Assembly: GCA_002310175.1 (NCBI GenBank) | Contig: DBYG01000037.1 | Location: forward strand, 12,599 to 32,909 | Direction: 5' to 3' | DNA length: 20,311 nt | Origin: Bacteroidales bacterium UBA1192 | GTDB taxonomy: Bacteria > Bacteroidota > Bacteroidia > Bacteroidales > Bacteroidaceae | Shown here: one piece after another, positions 8,626-15,402 of the stretch | Numbering within the stretch: position 1 is the first letter of the stretch | Layout of the letters: every line of letters starts with the position of its first letter | Position numbers and translations under genes: made by a program | Notes under the pieces: generated by a model | What the model saw: the letters and a program-made list of their open reading frames with translations, nothing else | Database searches by the model: none | What the model was told of the DNA's origin: nothing

Positions 8626-9798
8626 GATGGCAGCTGCCACGCTCCTCTTGGACATCAGAGGAAGAGATTCTTCTTGATTACTGTCAATGAGGGTTACCTT
8701 GTTAGTGTCATAACCAAACCCTGCGCCCTTGTCACGCATCGAGTTGAGCACTATGAAATCCAGATTTTTCCGCTCCAGTTTGTCACGGGCGTTTGTGTAC
8801 GCGTCATCAGTCTCGAGGGCGAATCCCACCAGACGCTGGTCAGGGCGCTTGGATGCCCCAAGAGCAGCGGCTATATCCTTAGTTGGCTTGAGCTTGAGGG
8901 TTAATTCTCCTTTGCGCTTAATTTTGGAGTCCGATACGATTTCAGGCGTGTAGTCTGCCACTGCGGCGCAAAGTATTGCAGCATCTGCCTCGGGGAAACG
9001 GTCAACAGCCTCACGGTACATCTCAGCTGCTGATGTCACGTCAATTCTCGTAATATTCGGATTATTCGTGACAAGCGAGACGGGTCCGGCTATCAGAGTG
9101 ACATCAGCACCATTTGCCGCACACTCCTCGGCCAGAGCGAATCCCATTTTGCCGGTAGAGTGGTTGCCTATGAAACGGACGGGGTCAATCGCTTCGTGTG
9201 TTGGACCTACGGTTATGAGGATTTTTTTTTTAGAGAGTTCGCGTCCTACGGAGAAATGTTGTTCCAGCATCTGGACAATCTCCTCAGGTTCTCTCATACG
9301 CCCCTTTCCTATGAGCTTGCTTGCCAACTCGCCGTTTCCGGGTTCTATTATAATGTTTCCTATGGAGCGCAATGTCTCAATGTTACGCTGGGTGACAGGG
9401 TGGCTGTACATGTCCAAGTCCATGGCCGGCGCTATGAATACCGGTGCTTTCATGGAGAAGTAGGTGGTTATGAGCATGTTGTCTGCCACTCCTGAAGCCA
9501 TCTTACCAAGTGTGGAGGCAGTACATGGGGCTATCAGCATCGCATCGGCCCACTGACCCAGTTCTACATGACTGTTCCATGAGCCGTCACGGTTATTGAA
9601 AAAATCGCTTATCACCGGCTTGCGTGTCAGAGTGGAGAGCGTGAGCGGAGTGATGAATTCCTTGCCTGAAGGGGTGATAACCACTTGAACCTCAGCTCCT
9701 TCTTTGATGAGCAGACGCGCCAGCACCGCAGCCTTATAAGCAGCAATACTGCCTGTAATACCCAATACTATATGTTTGCCTTTCAATATGTTGTCCAT
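7720..9798 (-). CDS. coaBC: CoaBC (phosphopantothenoylcysteine synthetase/decarboxylase) fused in frame to a DUF4835 domain
   Basis: CoaBC makes 4'-phosphopantetheine for coenzyme A: CoaB joins 4'-phosphopantothenate to cysteine using CTP, and flavin-dependent CoaC decarboxylates the product. With the start at 9798 (TAATG overlap with the upstream exonuclease) the protein has 692 residues. CoaC spans about 1-185: GITGSIAAYK 13-22, His77 in SHVEL, PAMDLDMY 124-131, and ELASKLIGKGRM near 157-168. CoaB spans about 190-391, with GPTHEAIDPVRFIGN from 198 and AAVADY 278-283. Residues 392-414 then form a complete signal peptide (KKLAKLFIMFLLFIMP, ending GLKA), followed by about 280 residues of DUF4835, which is normally a separate secreted protein. 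There is no stop between the parts. The frame stays plausible on both sides, so a frameshift is unlikely. Confidence 0.9.
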   Translation of the reverse strand: MDNILKGKHIVLGITGSIAAYKAAVLARLLIKEGAEVQVVITPSGKEFITPLTLSTLTRKPVISDFFNNRDGSWNSHVELGQWADAMLIAPCTASTLGKMASGVADNMLITTYFSMKAPVFIAPAMDLDMYSHPVTQRNIETLRSIGNIIIEPGNGELASKLIGKGRMREPEEIVQMLEQHFSVGRELSKKKILITVGPTHEAIDPVRFIGNHSTGKMGFALAEECAANGADVTLIAGPVSLVTNNPNITRIDVTSAAEMYREAVDRFPEADAAILCAAVADYTPEIVSDSKIKRKGELTLKLKPTKDIAAALGASKRPDQRLVGFALETDDAYTNARDKLERKNLDFIVLNSMRDKGAGFGYDTNKVTLIDSNQEESLPLMSKRSVAAAIVKKLAKLFIMFLLFIMPSGLKAQELDAQVSFNISKIQGTERSIFTSLQNAVQELLRNQSWTDYHFTENERIQCVFTFTVNKYDQSTGQMECELIVQSNRPVYNSSYYTTVFNFRDPSVDFAYTEQDRLDYVPGSVNNNLVAVLAYYSLLIIGLDFDTMSLNGGTDILRQAESLAASSQSLGTGWRSFDTNTSRYTIISDYLNGSLAPFRELQYKYHRKGLDDMAANADRGRATITESLELLSATRQTKSTSALPDLFTEIKKNELLSIYTKGMVKEKEKVADLLTRINPSFTSDWNTIKTQ

Positions 9799-10562
9799 TA
9801 TCGGGACTGTAGTTTGATTCTGGTAAGTACCTGTTTGGTGTTCAGTGGGAAATCCCCCTGAAGAATCCATGAGTAATAGCCGGGGTCGCGTCGGAATACC
9901 TCTGCTACAGGCATATCTTTGTATTTTCCGAAATTGAAGACATCCTGCCCCTTATCGTTACGTATAATCCTCCCTGCAAAATCCACGTTTTTAGAAAAAG
10001 ATGAAAACTCTGATAGCCACGTCATATCATTTTTCAGTTCATCCGGGTAACGGTCCAGTTGTGCCATGAGGACCTCATATGTAGCACGGGTGTCACCATC
10101 GGCACTGTGTGCATCAGTTAACTGCTTTCCGCAGTAAAACTTGTAGGCGGCGGATAGGGTACGCTGCTCCATCTTGTGGAAAATCACCTGAACATCGATG
10201 AAACGGTGGCGACTCAAGTCTATGTCAACACCTGCACGCAGAAACTCCTCAGCCAGAAGTGGTACGTCAAAACGGTTGGAGTTGAAACCAGCTATGTCGC
10301 AACCCTCGAAATCACGTGCAATCTCCTTGGCAATCTCTTTGAATGTGGGACAGTCCCGTACATCATCATCAGTTATATGGTGGACGGAAGTGGCCTCTTC
10401 AGGTATATGTCTCTCCGGGTTGACGCGACGGGTATGCATGTCCTCATTGCCGTTTGGCCAAACCTTGAGATAACTGATCTCCACTATGCGATCCTGCACG
10501 GTGTTCGTACCTGTCGTCTCCAGATCAAAGAACACTATCGGTTTGTCAAGCTTGAGTTTCAT
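9798..10562 (-). CDS. DnaQ-family 3'-5' exonuclease (DEDDh) with ExoX-like C-terminal domain
   Basis: This 254-residue exonuclease has all three Exo motifs of the DEDDh class: FDLETTG (Asp13, Glu15), AGFNSNRFDVPLL (Asp99), and HSADGDTRAT (His152, Asp157). It probably removes 3' nucleotides with two metal ions, either as a proofreading subunit or in repair. Residues about 212-254 (FNFGKYKD and GDFPLNTK) match the small ExoX-like C-terminal domain found on many Bacteroidetes DnaQ homologues, which separates it from E. coli epsilon. It overlaps dnaN by TGATG at 10560-10564 and coaBC by TAATG. Co-transcription with the beta clamp suggests a role at or near the replisome, but this is inference. 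Confidence 0.9.
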   Translation of the reverse strand: MKLKLDKPIVFFDLETTGTNTVQDRIVEISYLKVWPNGNEDMHTRRVNPERHIPEEATSVHHITDDDVRDCPTFKEIAKEIARDFEGCDIAGFNSNRFDVPLLAEEFLRAGVDIDLSRHRFIDVQVIFHKMEQRTLSAAYKFYCGKQLTDAHSADGDTRATYEVLMAQLDRYPDELKNDMTWLSEFSSFSKNVDFAGRIIRNDKGQDVFNFGKYKDMPVAEVFRRDPGYYSWILQGDFPLNTKQVLTRIKLQSR

Positions 10563-11686
10563 CAGTCATTAAGAACCATCGGCATCAACAACATGAGCAG
10601 ATTCTCGTCCTGTGCCTGTTCTGCAGGTACAATAACTCCGGCACGTGACGGGTCAGCAAGCTGCAGCACTATCTCTTGGCTCGGGATATTGTTGAGTATA
10701 TCAATAAGGAAATTGGCTTTGAAACCTATACTCATGGGAATACCCTGATACTGGCATGTGAGTGTCTCATTGGCAGAAGTGGAGAAATCAATGTCCTGTG
10801 TGGAGATGGATATCTGGCTTTCTTGGATACGTAACTTGATGAGTCCGCTGCTGGCAGGTGAGAAAACTGACACACGGCGCAGGGCGTTTACAAGGGTCTG
10901 GCGGTCAATGGTCAGGTGATGCGGATTGTTTTGCGGAATAACTGACGCGTAGTTGGGGTAACGTCCGTCAATAAGGCGGCACACCATATGGAATTCAGGC
11001 AGAGAGAATCTTGCTATGCGGCTATCGAACTCTATGGTGACTGTCTCTACATCCTTTCCTATGAGACTGCGGAATAGCGATGCCGGTTTCTTGGGCAGTA
11101 TGAAGGAGGACTTTCCTTCAGTCTGCAGCGTAGCGTTTTTGCAGCAAACCAGTTTATGTCCGTCCGATGCCACAAACGTGGCCCCCTCCTCATTTATGTC
11201 AAAATAGATACCGTTCATCACGGGGCGCAACTCGTCATCGGCTGTGGCGAAAATGGTGCGTGTGAGACCGTCAGAGAGTATGGAGGCCTTTATGGTAAGT
11301 GATACCGGGTCGCTCTGGAGCACAGCAGGAGTAGGGTACTCGTCAGCATTCTGTCCCATCAGGCGGTATTCACCGTTCTGATATTCTATAACAGTCTCGA
11401 AAGTACTGTCGTTTACCGTGAACTTTAGCGGCTGTTCAGGAATCTCCTTCAGGGCATCAAGCAGAGTCTTTGCAGGTAATGCGAGCTGACCGTCTCCACT
11501 GCACTCCACGAGGTCGATGAGGGTTTCAAGAGTGGTGTCGTTGTCAGCAGCTGTAACTGTAAGCTTACCCTCCTCTACGCGGAACAGGAAATCGTCAAGT
11601 ATTGGATAAACGGGTTTAGGGTTGATCACCCTGCTGATAGCCTGAAGACGGCTTGTCAGAGCGGAACTTGATACTGTGAAATTCAT
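10562..11686 (-). CDS. dnaN: DNA polymerase III beta subunit (sliding clamp)
   Basis: This is the ring-shaped processivity clamp that encircles DNA and tethers the replicative polymerase and repair enzymes. The 374-residue length fits three similar clamp domains of about 120 residues each. Recognisable segments are the start MNFTVSSSAL, RVINPKPVYPILDDFLF near 19-35, the central TRTIFATADDELRPVMNGIYFD and VASDGHKLV, RLIDGRYPNY, and the C-terminal LLMLLMPM that forms part of the peptide-binding pocket. It is the first gene of a six-gene minus-strand operon. A candidate Bacteroidetes promoter lies about 58 bases upstream, and the next gene overlaps by TGATG. Confidence 0.97.
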   Translation of the reverse strand: MNFTVSSSALTSRLQAISRVINPKPVYPILDDFLFRVEEGKLTVTAADNDTTLETLIDLVECSGDGQLALPAKTLLDALKEIPEQPLKFTVNDSTFETVIEYQNGEYRLMGQNADEYPTPAVLQSDPVSLTIKASILSDGLTRTIFATADDELRPVMNGIYFDINEEGATFVASDGHKLVCCKNATLQTEGKSSFILPKKPASLFRSLIGKDVETVTIEFDSRIARFSLPEFHMVCRLIDGRYPNYASVIPQNNPHHLTIDRQTLVNALRRVSVFSPASSGLIKLRIQESQISISTQDIDFSTSANETLTCQYQGIPMSIGFKANFLIDILNNIPSQEIVLQLADPSRAGVIVPAEQAQDENLLMLLMPMVLND

Positions 11687-11744
11687 AAATATGTCTTTTT
11701 GTTTTTAATTATGAGTATGCGCTTGTAGCTACGCTATACTTTTA

Positions 11745-11776
11745 CAAAGATATGGATAAGTAATCGGAAACCGAAA
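11745..11776 (-). promoter_or_regulatory. candidate promoter of the dnaN operon
   Basis: On the minus strand the -7 element is TATCTTTG (11745-11752). It is preceded after 20 bases by TTTC at 11773-11776, close to the TTTG -33 element. Spacing fits the Bacteroidetes primary sigma factor pattern. It would give a leader of roughly 50-55 bases before dnaN. Confidence 0.6.
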
Positions 11777-11851
11777 AATAATTGTGATAAAAGTTAGGGT
11801 AGGAATGATATAAACAGTAAATTCGCGGTCAGAACAAGAAAAAGGATAAAA

Positions 11852-12235
11852 ATGGAAATAACAGGAAAAATAATAGCTGCCCTTGAATCAAGGTCGGGTA
11901 CATCCAAGACATCGGGCAATCCGTGGATGATTCAGGAATTTGTACTGGAAACGATTAATGAACAATATCCCAAGAAGATGATGTTCAGTATCTTCGGCGA
12001 GGACAAGATACGCCAGGCTGCAATCAATGTGGGTGATGAGGTGGTGGTCAGTTTTGATATCAATGCCCGGGAGTTCAACGGCCGCTGGTACAACGACATC
12101 CGCGCTTGGCGTGTAAGTCATGACGTGAACGGTGCCGCTCCCGCAGCCCAGCCATATGCTCCGGCCGCCGCTGCTCCCGCTCCTGCCCCGGATCCTTTCG
12201 CTCCCAGTAACGAGAAAGACGACCTGCCGTTCTGA
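11852..12235 (+). CDS. DUF3127 protein, OB-fold-like with SSB-type acidic C-terminal tip
   Basis: This 127-residue cytoplasmic protein has a DUF3127 domain at about 1-92 (MEITGKIIAAL, WMIQEFVLET, VGDEVVVSFDINARE, WYNDIRAWRV), which resembles the OB-fold of single-stranded DNA-binding proteins. An Ala/Pro-rich linker follows at about 94-117, and the protein ends EKDDLPF. This end matches the DDDIPF tip by which SSB recruits replication and repair enzymes. AAAAGGA lies a few bases before the ATG, a mild Shine-Dalgarno site. It diverges from dnaN across a 165-base gap. A role as an auxiliary ssDNA-binding or partner-recruiting protein is inferred; the domain is formally of unknown function. Confidence 0.85.
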   Translation: MEITGKIIAALESRSGTSKTSGNPWMIQEFVLETINEQYPKKMMFSIFGEDKIRQAAINVGDEVVVSFDINAREFNGRWYNDIRAWRVSHDVNGAAPAAQPYAPAAAAPAPAPDPFAPSNEKDDLPF

Positions 12236-12243
12236 CAACGGAT

Positions 12244-12283
12244 GAGACCGACTGAAAATGCTTTTTCAGCCGGTCTCTTTTTC
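12244..12283 (+). terminator. Rho-independent terminator of the DUF3127 gene
   Basis: GAGACCGACTGAAAA at 12244-12258 pairs with TTTTCAGCCGGTCTC at 12263-12277, giving 15 positions with one A-C mismatch. A T-rich run follows from 12278. It begins nine bases after the stop codon. On the opposite strand it lacks a U-tract, so it serves the plus-strand gene. A weaker CCCA/TGGG hairpin followed by six T lies near 12309-12325. Confidence 0.85.
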
Positions 12284-12343
12284 TCTATAGTTGAGTTGTT
12301 ATATCTCCCCACTTGGGATTTTTTGACCTGACAGAGGCGTGAA

Positions 12344-14293
12344 TTATGAATTCATGCTGGCCAGGAACTCCGCGTTGTCCTTAGTGGTTTCCAGACGTGA
12401 TTTGACGAATTCCATTGCTTCGATGGGATTCATGTCGCTCAGGTACTTGCGCAGTATCCACATGCGGTCCAGGGTGGTCTGATTAAGCAGCAGGTCATCA
12501 CGACGGGTACTTGATGCCACAATGTTCACGGCGGGGAATATACGCTTGTTGCTCAGGTTGCGGTCCAGCTGGAGCTCCATGTTGCCTGTACCCTTGAACT
12601 CCTCAAATATAACCTCATCCATCTTTGAACCGGTATCGATAAGGGCTGTTGCCACAATTGTCAGTGAGCCTCCGTTTTCGATATTACGCGCGGCGCCAAA
12701 GAAACGCTTGGGTTTGTGCAGCGCGTTGGCATCGACACCACCTGAGAGGACCTTGCCGGAAGCAGGCGCTACGGTGTTGTATGCGCGTGCCAGACGTGTT
12801 ATGGAGTCAAGGAATATCACTACGTCATGACCACACTCAACCATACGCTTGGCTTTCTCAATAACTATGCTGGCAATCTTGACATGACGCTCGGCAGGCT
12901 CGTCAAAAGTGGAAGCAATAACCTCGGCCTTTACGCTGCGGGCCATATCCGTCACCTCTTCAGGACGTTCGTCAATGAGCAGCATTATCATGTAAACCTC
13001 AGGATGGTTGGCGGCAATAGAGTTGGCTATATCCTTGAGCAGTATGGTCTTACCGGTTTTGGGCTGAGCTACTATCAATGCACGCTGTCCCTTACCTATG
13101 GGAGCGAACATGTCCACCACTCGGGCGGATAGATTGTCGTTATGACCGTTGCAAAGAGTGAATTTCTCATCAGGGAAGAGAGGTGTGAGGTGTTCAAACG
13201 GAACACGGTCACGGGCAATTGATGGATTCAGACCGTTGATTTTATTAACCTTAACGAGAGGGAAGTATTTCTCACCTTCACGAGGGGGACGGATGACGCC
13301 TTCCACAACATCACCGGTCTTCAGGCCGAAAAGCTTGATTTGAGACTGTGAGACGTATATGTCATCAGGTGATGCCAGATAGTTGTAATCTGAAGAACGC
13401 AGGAATCCGTAGTTGTCAGGCATTATTTCCAGAACTCCCTCACCTTTGAGTATGTCGCCGAAATCATACATTCGCTCCTCCGGGCGGCGGTTCTGGTTGT
13501 TCTGCTGGCGCTGACCGTTCTGGCTTTGCTGGCGCTGACCGTTCTGTTGGTTGGGTTGTTCTCCGCGCATCTGCTCTTGAAAACGGGGCTGGACCGGTGG
13601 CTCCTGAATATCACTCTGCACGGGTTGTTCCTGTGTGACGGTTGTTGGAACGACCTGCAGAACAGGCTCTTCTTCCTGTTCTGAAACAACGTTTGCTGTT
13701 TGAGTCACGTTCTCATCATCTATCTCAGGCAGGGGTACCTCAACCTGCTGCTTGCGCGGGCGGCCGCGACGTTTCTGCTGACCTGCCTTTATGGCAGACT
13801 GTGGAAGCTCATCTTTCTTTGCTTGGTCAGCAGAGTGGTTTTGAGCAGGGTCTTCATTAGAAGGGCTCTCTTTTGCGGCCTGCGGTTGGGCGGGTTGCTG
13901 TAATGTCTCCTGTCCTGCTATGTCGGGATTGTTAAGCTTGCCGGTTGGACGACCACGCTTTTTTTTGCCTTGTGGAGCGGGAGCAGTTTCCTTAATAGGC
14001 ATCTCTTCCTTGCCTGAAAGCGGCTTCTCTGCTTCCTTAGCCTCGTTTTCGGACTTGGCCTTGCCGTTCTCATCGGCAGATGTATAGACTTTCTCGGTGG
14101 AATTCTTGCGTGTTACCTTCTTGCGGTCGCGGCGTTCCTTTTCAGGCTTGCTTTTGGATGCCGAGATAGCCTGTTGATCCAGAATGTCATATACCAACTG
14201 GTTCTTGTCATCCTTTGTCTTGATGCCCATCTCTTTTGCAATGGCCTGGAGCTCATCCAGACTCTTGCTCTTTAATTGCAGTATGTCAAACAT
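12344..14293 (-). CDS. rho: transcription termination factor Rho with long disordered insert
   Basis: Rho is a hexameric RNA-dependent ATPase that loads on nascent RNA and ends transcription. ATG 14293 is preferred over an upstream ATG (14320) because the protein then starts MFDILQLKSKS, typical of Bacteroidetes Rho. That gives 649 residues against about 420 in E. coli. The order is: Rho_N helical domain 1-45; low-complexity insert about 48-272 rich in Q, P, K, E and N, with two AT-hook-like cores (KKRGRP near 111-116, KRRGRPRK near 174-181); cold-shock RNA-binding domain about 281-350; ATPase with Walker A QPKTGKT 410-416, LLIDERPEEVTDM near 438-450, Walker B VIFLDS 492-497, and KGTGNMELQLDR near 567-578. 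The gene is monocistronic. The insert matches the type reported to drive phase separation of Bacteroides thetaiotaomicron Rho. Confidence 0.96.
   Translation of the reverse strand: MFDILQLKSKSLDELQAIAKEMGIKTKDDKNQLVYDILDQQAISASKSKPEKERRDRKKVTRKNSTEKVYTSADENGKAKSENEAKEAEKPLSGKEEMPIKETAPAPQGKKKRGRPTGKLNNPDIAGQETLQQPAQPQAAKESPSNEDPAQNHSADQAKKDELPQSAIKAGQQKRRGRPRKQQVEVPLPEIDDENVTQTANVVSEQEEEPVLQVVPTTVTQEQPVQSDIQEPPVQPRFQEQMRGEQPNQQNGQRQQSQNGQRQQNNQNRRPEERMYDFGDILKGEGVLEIMPDNYGFLRSSDYNYLASPDDIYVSQSQIKLFGLKTGDVVEGVIRPPREGEKYFPLVKVNKINGLNPSIARDRVPFEHLTPLFPDEKFTLCNGHNDNLSARVVDMFAPIGKGQRALIVAQPKTGKTILLKDIANSIAANHPEVYMIMLLIDERPEEVTDMARSVKAEVIASTFDEPAERHVKIASIVIEKAKRMVECGHDVVIFLDSITRLARAYNTVAPASGKVLSGGVDANALHKPKRFFGAARNIENGGSLTIVATALIDTGSKMDEVIFEEFKGTGNMELQLDRNLSNKRIFPAVNIVASSTRRDDLLLNQTTLDRMWILRKYLSDMNPIEAMEFVKSRLETTKDNAEFLASMNS
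13503..13546 (-). repeat. 24-base tandem repeat within rho
   Basis: A 20-base identical block occurs at 13503-13522 and again at 13527-13546, with period 24. It encodes two copies of an eight-residue QNGQRQQ-type unit in the disordered insert of Rho. In-frame gain or loss of units would change insert length without breaking the gene. Confidence 0.85.
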
Positions 14294-14428
14294 TGTTTTA
14301 TTGGACCTTTGCAATACCATGGTACATTATCAGTACGCTGATATTATGTAAGGTATGGTTAATGAAAAACGGATTGATTGCCGCTTCCTGAAAATCCCTT
14401 AGCAGGGCTGAATTGCGGCTTACGGGCA

Positions 14429-14436
14429 CAAAGTTA
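14429..14436 (-). promoter_or_regulatory. candidate -7 element of the rho promoter
   Basis: On the minus strand this reads TAACTTTG, a perfect TAnnTTTG match, about 135 bases upstream of the rho start. No clear TTTG -33 element is seen at the usual spacing. The resulting long leader could hold regulatory structure, fitting the known autoregulation of rho genes, though none is proven here. Confidence 0.5.
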
Positions 14437-14440
14437 CTGC

Positions 14441-14478
14441 AAAAATCGGATTTGGCGCGCTCTCACAGCGATTTTTTT
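14441..14478 (-). terminator. candidate terminator of the first ECF sigma operon
   Basis: AAAAATCG at 14441-14448 pairs with CGATTTTT at 14469-14476 around a 20-base loop, giving A-run and U-run flanks on both strands. It lies about 100 bases after the stop of the small membrane protein gene and directly before the rho -7 element, so it would insulate the two units. The form matches the hairpin after clpB. Confidence 0.5.
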
Positions 14479-14510
14479 CATTCCGTCAATGTCCTCCGCT
14501 AAAGTTTTCA

Positions 14511-14522
14511 CCCCAATTGGGG
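14511..14522. promoter_or_regulatory. perfect 12-base palindrome in the rho upstream region
   Basis: CCCCAATTGGGG is a perfect palindrome between the end of the sigma operon and the rho promoter. It could be an operator, or a hairpin that ends or stabilises the sigma operon transcript. Nothing else in the segment 14480-14579 suggests a gene. Confidence 0.35.
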
Positions 14523-14579
14523 TATTGCCCAATCTCACAGATAGCAGTTCCTTTGAGCAGCGATTGGTCTAAGAAACTA

Positions 14580-14909
14580 TTACAGTGAAGTGATGAGCAG
14601 GGACAGGTTAACATCATCCTGGGCAATGCTGCGGCAGGTGTCGGCATAGTTGAAGGCTGTATTGCCATTGCTGCCTGTGTTGCCTAACTTAGGCATTGCT
14701 ATTCCGATGACAACACCGGTAAGCATGGCGGCTACCGCTACCCATGATGGTATGCGGCGGCGCAGCATTCCGTGCCCGCTGTCAGTTATGTCCAGTGAGG
14801 GTAGGGACATATCCAGATCCTCCTTGTCGGCCATTGATTTTATTGAGGATAGCAGTTCCTGACTCTCTTTCTCAAGTTCTTTCAGTTCGTCCATATTATT
14901 GATTTTCAT
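14580..14909 (-). CDS. small single-pass membrane protein, putative anti-sigma factor
   Basis: This protein has about 109 residues if it starts at ATG 14909 (MKINNMDELKEL). ATG codons at 14927 and 14894 are alternatives, the last lying one base after the sigma factor stop. The N-terminal half is acidic and helical (ELKELEKESQELLSSIKSM), followed by one membrane segment (SWVAVAAMLTGVVIGIAM) and a short C-terminal part outside the membrane. A cytoplasmic N-domain, one membrane span, and overlap with an ECF sigma gene are the usual layout of an anti-sigma factor. No HxxxCxxC zinc motif is present, and no known family is recognised. Regulation of the adjacent sigma factor is inferred from context only. 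Confidence 0.65.
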   Translation of the reverse strand: MKINNMDELKELEKESQELLSSIKSMADKEDLDMSLPSLDITDSGHGMLRRRIPSWVAVAAMLTGVVIGIAMPKLGNTGSNGNTAFNYADTCRSIAQDDVNLSLLITSL

Positions 14910-15402
14910 TGTTTTTACAATATTCACGCACGGCTGTCAGCGCGCTGAACAGACGTGATTTTACTGTGCCTTCCGGTATGTTGCATACCCGGGCAATCTC
15001 GGATAGGGGCAGTTCCTCCTCATAACGGAGCAGGAACACCACCTTTTGCGGTTCAGGAAGAGAGCCTATGGCATCATGCAGTATCCGCTCACGCTGCTCC
15101 TGTTCCAGATGATCAGTATCCGTTACGGGTTCCTCCTTTGGGGCGTTATCCACATATTCCATCACTGTAATACGGCGGCGATACTCGTTCTTGAGCATGT
15201 TGTACGCTATGGAGAACATCCAAGTGCGGAAAGGCCGTCTGTCATCGTAATTGCGCCTGGAAGCCCACAGCCGCAGGAAGAGGTCCTGAGTAAGGTCACG
15301 GGCCAGTTCACGGTCATAGCCGGTCATCCTCAGGAAGAAACCTTGGGCACGGGGGCCGTGCTCAAGGTAGAGGGTGCGGAACGTTTCAGCGGTCAATCTC
15401 AT
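14896..15402 (-). CDS. ECF-type RNA polymerase sigma factor (first cassette)
   Basis: This 168-residue group IV sigma-70 factor directs RNA polymerase to a specific set of promoters. The start at ATG 15402 (MRLTAETFRTLY) is preferred over 15426 because it reduces overlap with the upstream gene to 17 bases. Sigma region 2 is at about 10-80 (DLTQDLFLRLWAS and RPFRTWMFSIAYNMLKNEYRRR). An acidic linker follows, and region 4 lies at about 105-162 (SLPEPQKVVFLLRYEEELPLSEIA, IPEGTVKSRLFSAL), the helix-turn-helix that reads the -35/-33 element. It lies between a secreted protein gene and a small membrane protein gene, both overlapping. No SusC/SusD or FecR-type partner is nearby, unlike most Bacteroidetes ECF factors. 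Confidence 0.92.
   Translation of the reverse strand: MRLTAETFRTLYLEHGPRAQGFFLRMTGYDRELARDLTQDLFLRLWASRRNYDDRRPFRTWMFSIAYNMLKNEYRRRITVMEYVDNAPKEEPVTDTDHLEQEQRERILHDAIGSLPEPQKVVFLLRYEEELPLSEIARVCNIPEGTVKSRLFSALTAVREYCKNNENQ

Noticed and set aside
8622..8650. Frameshift as cause of the CoaBC-DUF4835 fusion (a TGA overlaps the GTG in another frame)
   Set aside because: The alternative frame gives a non-CoaBC tail, while the fused frame keeps the usual CoaBC ending, so the frame appears correct.
9799..9870. N-terminal extension of CoaBC by 24 residues
   Set aside because: The added residues are unlike CoaBC and overlap the exonuclease gene; the ATG at 9798 forms a TAATG junction with that gene and begins the conserved part.
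9840..9870. Beta-clamp-binding motif at the exonuclease C-terminus (QGDFPL)
   Set aside because: The residues belong to the conserved GDFP segment of the ExoX-like domain, so they are no independent sign of clamp binding.
14294..14320. Upstream ATG of rho
   Set aside because: It adds nine residues not typical of Rho; the second ATG gives the conserved MFDILQLK start.
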